Below are positions 60,358-64,000 of a stretch of 64,000 bases of DNA, one piece after another. The notes beneath the pieces are model-generated. The model saw only the letters and a program-made list of their open reading frames with translations, was not told the DNA's origin and ran no database searches. The stretch spans positions 1,054,001-1,118,000 of the forward strand of contig JAEVHH010000006.1 of NCBI GenBank assembly GCA_017607445.1, read 5' to 3'. A program made the position numbers and the translations under genes. The DNA comes from Histoplasma ohiense (lineage: Eukaryota; Ascomycota; Eurotiomycetes; Onygenales; Ajellomycetaceae). How positions within the stretch are numbered: the stretch's first letter is position 1; each line of letters starts with the position of its first letter.

Positions 60358-61638
60358 TCATCCAAACACCTCCTTCGTCTCCAACGGATCTCGCCTCCTA
60401 TTTCCCCTCCCTTCCGTCGTGAGCCCTAACCCACTCCTCTTGATAGTTCTATCAGTCACCCCAACCTGCCTTGTCGCAAACCGCGATGCCTTCCGGAGGC
60501 GTATCTCTCGTCGCACCTGATTGGGGCTGACGAATTCTTTATTCTCATAAATTACTGGCCCACCGAAACTCCCCTCCAGTATCACAATGGGTGTCAGTAC
60601 GAAGCGCGGGCCGATCTCGACCAAGGTGATATCAGGTGCGCTGCCCTTGCCAACTCGTTTGGGTTTGTGCTTTGGGATCTCTGCATTATCTTGCTCCACT
60701 TCGTCGCCCGCCGCTTTTGTTGGCCCTACGCGCCCACCCTCCGACTCGCGAATTTCAAACACTCGTATCCAGATCTTCCCGTCAACACCAAACACGCCAA
60801 CGATCCGATCTATAAACGGCTTCATACCCCTCACGCCACGTCTCGGTACACTGAACACACTCCGCAACATTTCCCTTATGAGGCCTCTGTACTCGTTCCC
60901 ACTCCGCACCACAGCCGCCTCGTCGAACGTCTTATCAAAAACAACTACTCCACGTCCGCCTTTGAGGCAATTGCCGGCAAACCCGGTCCCCATCTCGCCC
61001 ATGGTGTGAAGATTGCTTACGGAGAATTTTATGGTGGGGCCATTTGGTGGTCGCGAGATCCATAGGTAGAGGTCCTGCCCGTGCTTCTTGGCTTCGAGGA
61101 AAAAGATTACATTACACGAGTGGAGGTCTGCAAGGGAGTTGAGGAGGAAATTGTAGCCGGCTGTTTTCTTTTTCGTGTCGAGTTTGCTTTCTTTGTGTGT
61201 GTGGGGTAGTAGGGAGGTGAGGTCTGAGAGAAGGTGACGGTGTCTGGAGGATTGATATAGGGTTAGCTTTTTATCACATAGTCTTATGTATCATGCATAG
61301 GCTTCAGCCATAGACATAACCCCGTAGGAACGAGACTCAATGGTTAACCATCCTGAATATTCCTTCACATACCGGTGCGTAACTCCTCTCGATGTCAGCA
61401 TGAGCACTCGAGTCTTAGGCATATATCCGGACGGAATCGATTGCGACTTAGTCTCTACACTACCCCCAACTCCATTATGTCTATACTGCTCCTCTTCATT
61501 CTCGTAGTCATCGCTATCGCTGGTTTCGTCCGGATGGTCTGGCAGATCATCCATGGAGACATCGATATTTTCCGCATCATCGTGGTTGGCAGATACTTTG
61601 TTTTTCTTTTTAGATAGGGACTTGTATACAGAACCCAT
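60358..61638 (-). CDS. BRX1: Ribosome biogenesis protein Brx1 (Brix domain)
   Basis: Two exons, 61638-61373 and 61243-60358, give 383 residues. An acidic N-terminus (about 25-50, DDLPDHPDETSDSDDYENEE) precedes the Brix domain. That domain has TRVLMLTSRGVTHRHRHLL at its start and KHGQDLYLWISRPPNGPTIK in the middle. It ends with VEIGPRFVLTPIVILEGSFG followed by GPVIYENKEFVSPN. Brx1 acts in the nucleolus in early assembly of the 60S ribosomal subunit, with Ebp2 in yeast. The splice joins an Arg codon split 2+1. The C-terminus is Arg/Gly-rich. Confidence 0.94.
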
Positions 61639-62165
61639 TATGCAGGAAGGCTTTATGGGACCAAATTTTCAACAAAAAGAGTGACTGCAATTGAGGAGGA
61701 GTAGTAACTTATGGATCACCTAGACTTTGTCAACATTTTTAAGACCATTTTTTTCGCGGCAGAATTATGTTTTCTGAATGAGAGTTCACCGCCTTTTTAT
61801 ATCGTAATCTTTGAAACCAACACGTGACTTTACAATGTGTGATGTTTTTCGAGTTCTCAGAAGAAGCATTTATTATAAACTGCGTAGTATGCAATTGTAC
61901 TAGTAATTAACCGCCAGCTAACCAATCCTGCATCCTGCACATCAAAGCCTGAAAATATGCGAATGGAAAAAACACTCAAAAAGGGTCAAATCCATGAGAA
62001 ACCGGGAAAACGAAGGCGAAAACAAAATTTCATCCAATTGTGAAGGCCATAAAAAAAGGAGAATAATATCGTTCAACCCGGAACATGGGCACTACGTATA
62101 CATGTCTCGGATGTAGTAGTTGAATCATAAATTATAGCGAGCGAATGCAAAAATTGTTAGGTCAT

Positions 62166-62202
<37 letters not shown>

Positions 62203-62237
62203 AAAATCTGCCTCCTATTGCCCTCTAACCCCTGAAT
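61639..62237. other. Spacer between BRX1 and the WW-domain gene
   Basis: BRX1 promoter and the 3' UTR of the WW-domain gene. A 34-base T homopolymer lies at 62168-62201. No gene is supported. Confidence 0.5.
62168..62201. repeat. 34-base T homopolymer
   Basis: An uninterrupted T-run about 40 bases downstream of the WW-domain gene stop. Its length may be inexact in the assembly. Confidence 0.9.
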
Positions 62238-63419
62238 TTACCTGCCGTACCCGCCGCCATAGTGTTGCTGGGGATGAGCCGGCGGATATCGTTGGCCCAC
62301 ATGAGTGTCTGGAGGAGATGGCGCCGACCCAGGATGCCCATGCCAAGAGTGACCACTGCCCTGGCTAGTTTGACGCTGCAATCCACGATCATCATGCATA
62401 TTCGGTGGCAACATTTGACCATATGGCGGATTCACCCTCGGGTCATATGCGTAATTCGGTTGGCCCGGGTGGCTTCCGTACACATTGTAGTTTTGGGGTG
62501 GCGGGCCCATATTCGGTTGGTACATACCCTCCAGTGGGTATGGGGGCTGTTGGCTGCGTGGTATGCTTGCTGGGGGAGGATGAGAGCTTGGGGATGGACC
62601 TGGATGTCCGCCGGAATAGTGGGAACTGTACTGTGGCTGCGCGACGGATGGACGTGAGTTATAGTGCGGCGCTGGGTGTGGTGGATAGTTCCTTGGGGGT
62701 GTTGTCATGTTCGAGCGTGAGCTGTGTGGCTGTCGTGGGCCCCCTCGATGGGGGTTGGGGAATAGAGGAGGCGCATTTGGATCTGGGTGGATGATCGTGA
62801 TTGGGTTGTTTTCAGGCTGAGGGTTTTGCACGGGTCTCGGGGCGAATTGACCGGATTGCGTTTGGTGCATTGGTAGCTGTTCGTTTGAGTGTTGTAGTTG
62901 GCCGCCATAGGTATTCGGTGATACATGTTGGACATTGGTTTGCTCATAATGATACTGGCTATTCATACTTAAAGCAGGGGCGGCTTGTTGGTCCGTGTAA
63001 GCTTGATGAATCCGCATATCGACGTCTGTGTGGTAAGCAGATGAAGAGTCTTGCTGACTCTGGTAGGGTGCTGCTGTGTTCGAGCTCACGTCTTGCATTT
63101 GCACGTTTCCTTGGTCTAGCTGATCATCTTGATGGAACTGAGTGGATCCAGACATGAATTGAGACTTCAAGTTCGGGTAAGGACTCGCTTGATCCGTAGG
63201 TGAATAGCGGACCTGGTTCTGTTCCTGTTTTGGAGATGTTAGTTTGTTAAAAATCAGTACGCTTGCAGGCGGATTCAGGGAAGGAGGAAATTAACGCAAT
63301 TCACCGTTTGCTGGTTCGATTGGGATTCACTGGCATTCTGGCTGGCGATGCGGTGGGCAAGATCTGAAGCAACCTGACCTAGGATTCCCTGACTCGGGGA
63401 GCGGGACTGCTGTTGCCGC

Positions 63420-63453
<34 letters not shown>

Positions 63454-64000
63454 GAGAGCTGGATACTCCGCCAACCGGTGTGCTTTGAGTTCCTGCAGAT
63501 GGAATTTGTTGATATTCTTGTCCTGACTGTGGAGTAGTCTGTGAAGTATCATATGGGGTGGTCTGGAGGCGGTTTTACGTATTATTAGACGCAATTTTTT
63601 GCTTCTGTGGAAGAAGAAACGGAAATGTCAAGCAACAAACATACGGGAAAGCTTCCACCTGACTGTCTCAAATTGCCTCCACGAAGGTTCAACAACTCCC
63701 TTGTTGCTTCAGTCGTATCCTGTGCTGGTATGTTGCCCGTAATGGGTGGATGATACGGTCCAGGGCTGGCCACAGACTGAGGGGTCGATGAGGGTGTCGG
63801 GATAAAGGGCTCGGTGGGAACTTCCCATTGCGATCTGCCTGTTGCGCGCTGTACGTAATACCATTTTCTCGAAACGCCCTCCCACTGTGCAAGCCTTATT
63901 CGGTTGAGAGACAATTTGATAGTATCAGCAAGAACCTCTCAATAAGCGTTGAGGGGTGGCTAGGAAGAGATGCATACCAGCCTTCAGGCAGTGTCGGAGG
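62238..64000 (-). CDS. WW-domain, Gln/Pro-rich protein (5' end outside the window)
   Basis: Four exons are visible: 64000-63978 (partial), 63894-63645, 63562-63305, 63224-62238. The upstream part lies beyond the window. A WW domain spans the first junction (LPEGW then WLAQWEGVSRKWYYVQR and ATGRSQWEVP), with both signature tryptophans and the distal Pro. WW domains bind proline-rich ligands. After it come a linker, a poly-Gln run of about twelve residues (CAA/CAG, near 63418-63453), and a long low-complexity C-terminus rich in Gln, Pro, His, Tyr and Gly (ending HPQQHYGGGYGR). Such proteins in filamentous fungi are usually uncharacterised and nuclear or RNA-linked by guess only. The frame is open across the three visible introns. 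Confidence 0.82.

Noticed and set aside
62262..62794. Plus-strand frames antisense to the Q/P-rich tail
   Set aside because: They are shadows of the low-complexity coding sequence on the minus strand.
63418..63453. Trinucleotide array resembling a regular repeat cluster
   Set aside because: It is a CAA/CAG poly-Gln tract inside an exon; no CRISPR-like repeat-spacer structure exists anywhere in the window.

Overview
This window is nuclear DNA of a filamentous ascomycete. The evidence is many short introns (about 50-300 bases) with GTAAGT/GTATGT-type donors and CTRAC/TACTAAC-type branch sites, compact genes on both strands, and protein sequences that read like Eurotiomycetes. An onygenalean (dimorphic-mould type) fungus fits best, judged from protein resemblance, AT-rich spacers and decayed metabolic genes, but the order is an inference.

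Layout, left to right. 932-4530 (-): a Nrd1/Seb1-type RNA-binding termination factor. 5702-7622 (-): mitochondrial citrate synthase. About 8680-9300 (+): a decayed AIG2/GGCT-like gene. 9630-10324 (-): a small secreted protein with a six-cysteine tail. 11.4-12.6 kb: repeat-rich, with a tRNA-like SINE candidate and a 284-bp element with perfect 16-bp terminal inverted repeats set inside a tandem duplication. 13800-15114 (+): the Yhm2 citrate/oxoglutarate carrier. 16386-18056 (-) and 18647-20832 (+): divergent QCR2 and RPC82. 22713-23855 (+): an F-box protein. 25051-26070 (-) and 26773-30312 (+): divergent Rab11/Ypt31 and a Chp1-like chromodomain protein. 32727-34689 (-): mitochondrial ClpX. About 35310-36203 (+): a carboxylesterase pseudogene. 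37818-39529 (+): O-acetylhomoserine sulfhydrylase. 43070-43746 (+): a MARVEL-type membrane protein. 45788-50027 (-): an Ede1-like endocytic scaffold. 51240-53125 (-): alpha-tubulin. 54188-54506 (+): an orphan last exon of an SRPK-like kinase. 55653-56047: a MITE-like element. 56747-57706 (+): a Pga1-like ER protein. 58.7-59.1 kb: a possible secreted protein. 59667-59981 (+): a two-repeat cysteine-rich secreted protein. 60358-61638 (-): Brx1. 62238-64000 (-): a WW-domain, Q/P-rich protein running off the right edge.

Functional links. Four genes encode mitochondrial proteins (citrate synthase, Yhm2, Qcr2, ClpX). Citrate synthase makes the citrate that Yhm2 exchanges, and citrate synthase and QCR2 both carry a CCAAT box about 200 bases upstream of the start. 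Otherwise the genes are unrelated housekeeping functions. The spacers hold three decayed genes and several small mobile-element relics. The most novel candidates are the two small cysteine-rich secreted proteins. Exon structures were worked out by eye; for the complete spliced genes the exon lengths sum to whole codons and the frame is open across all joins.
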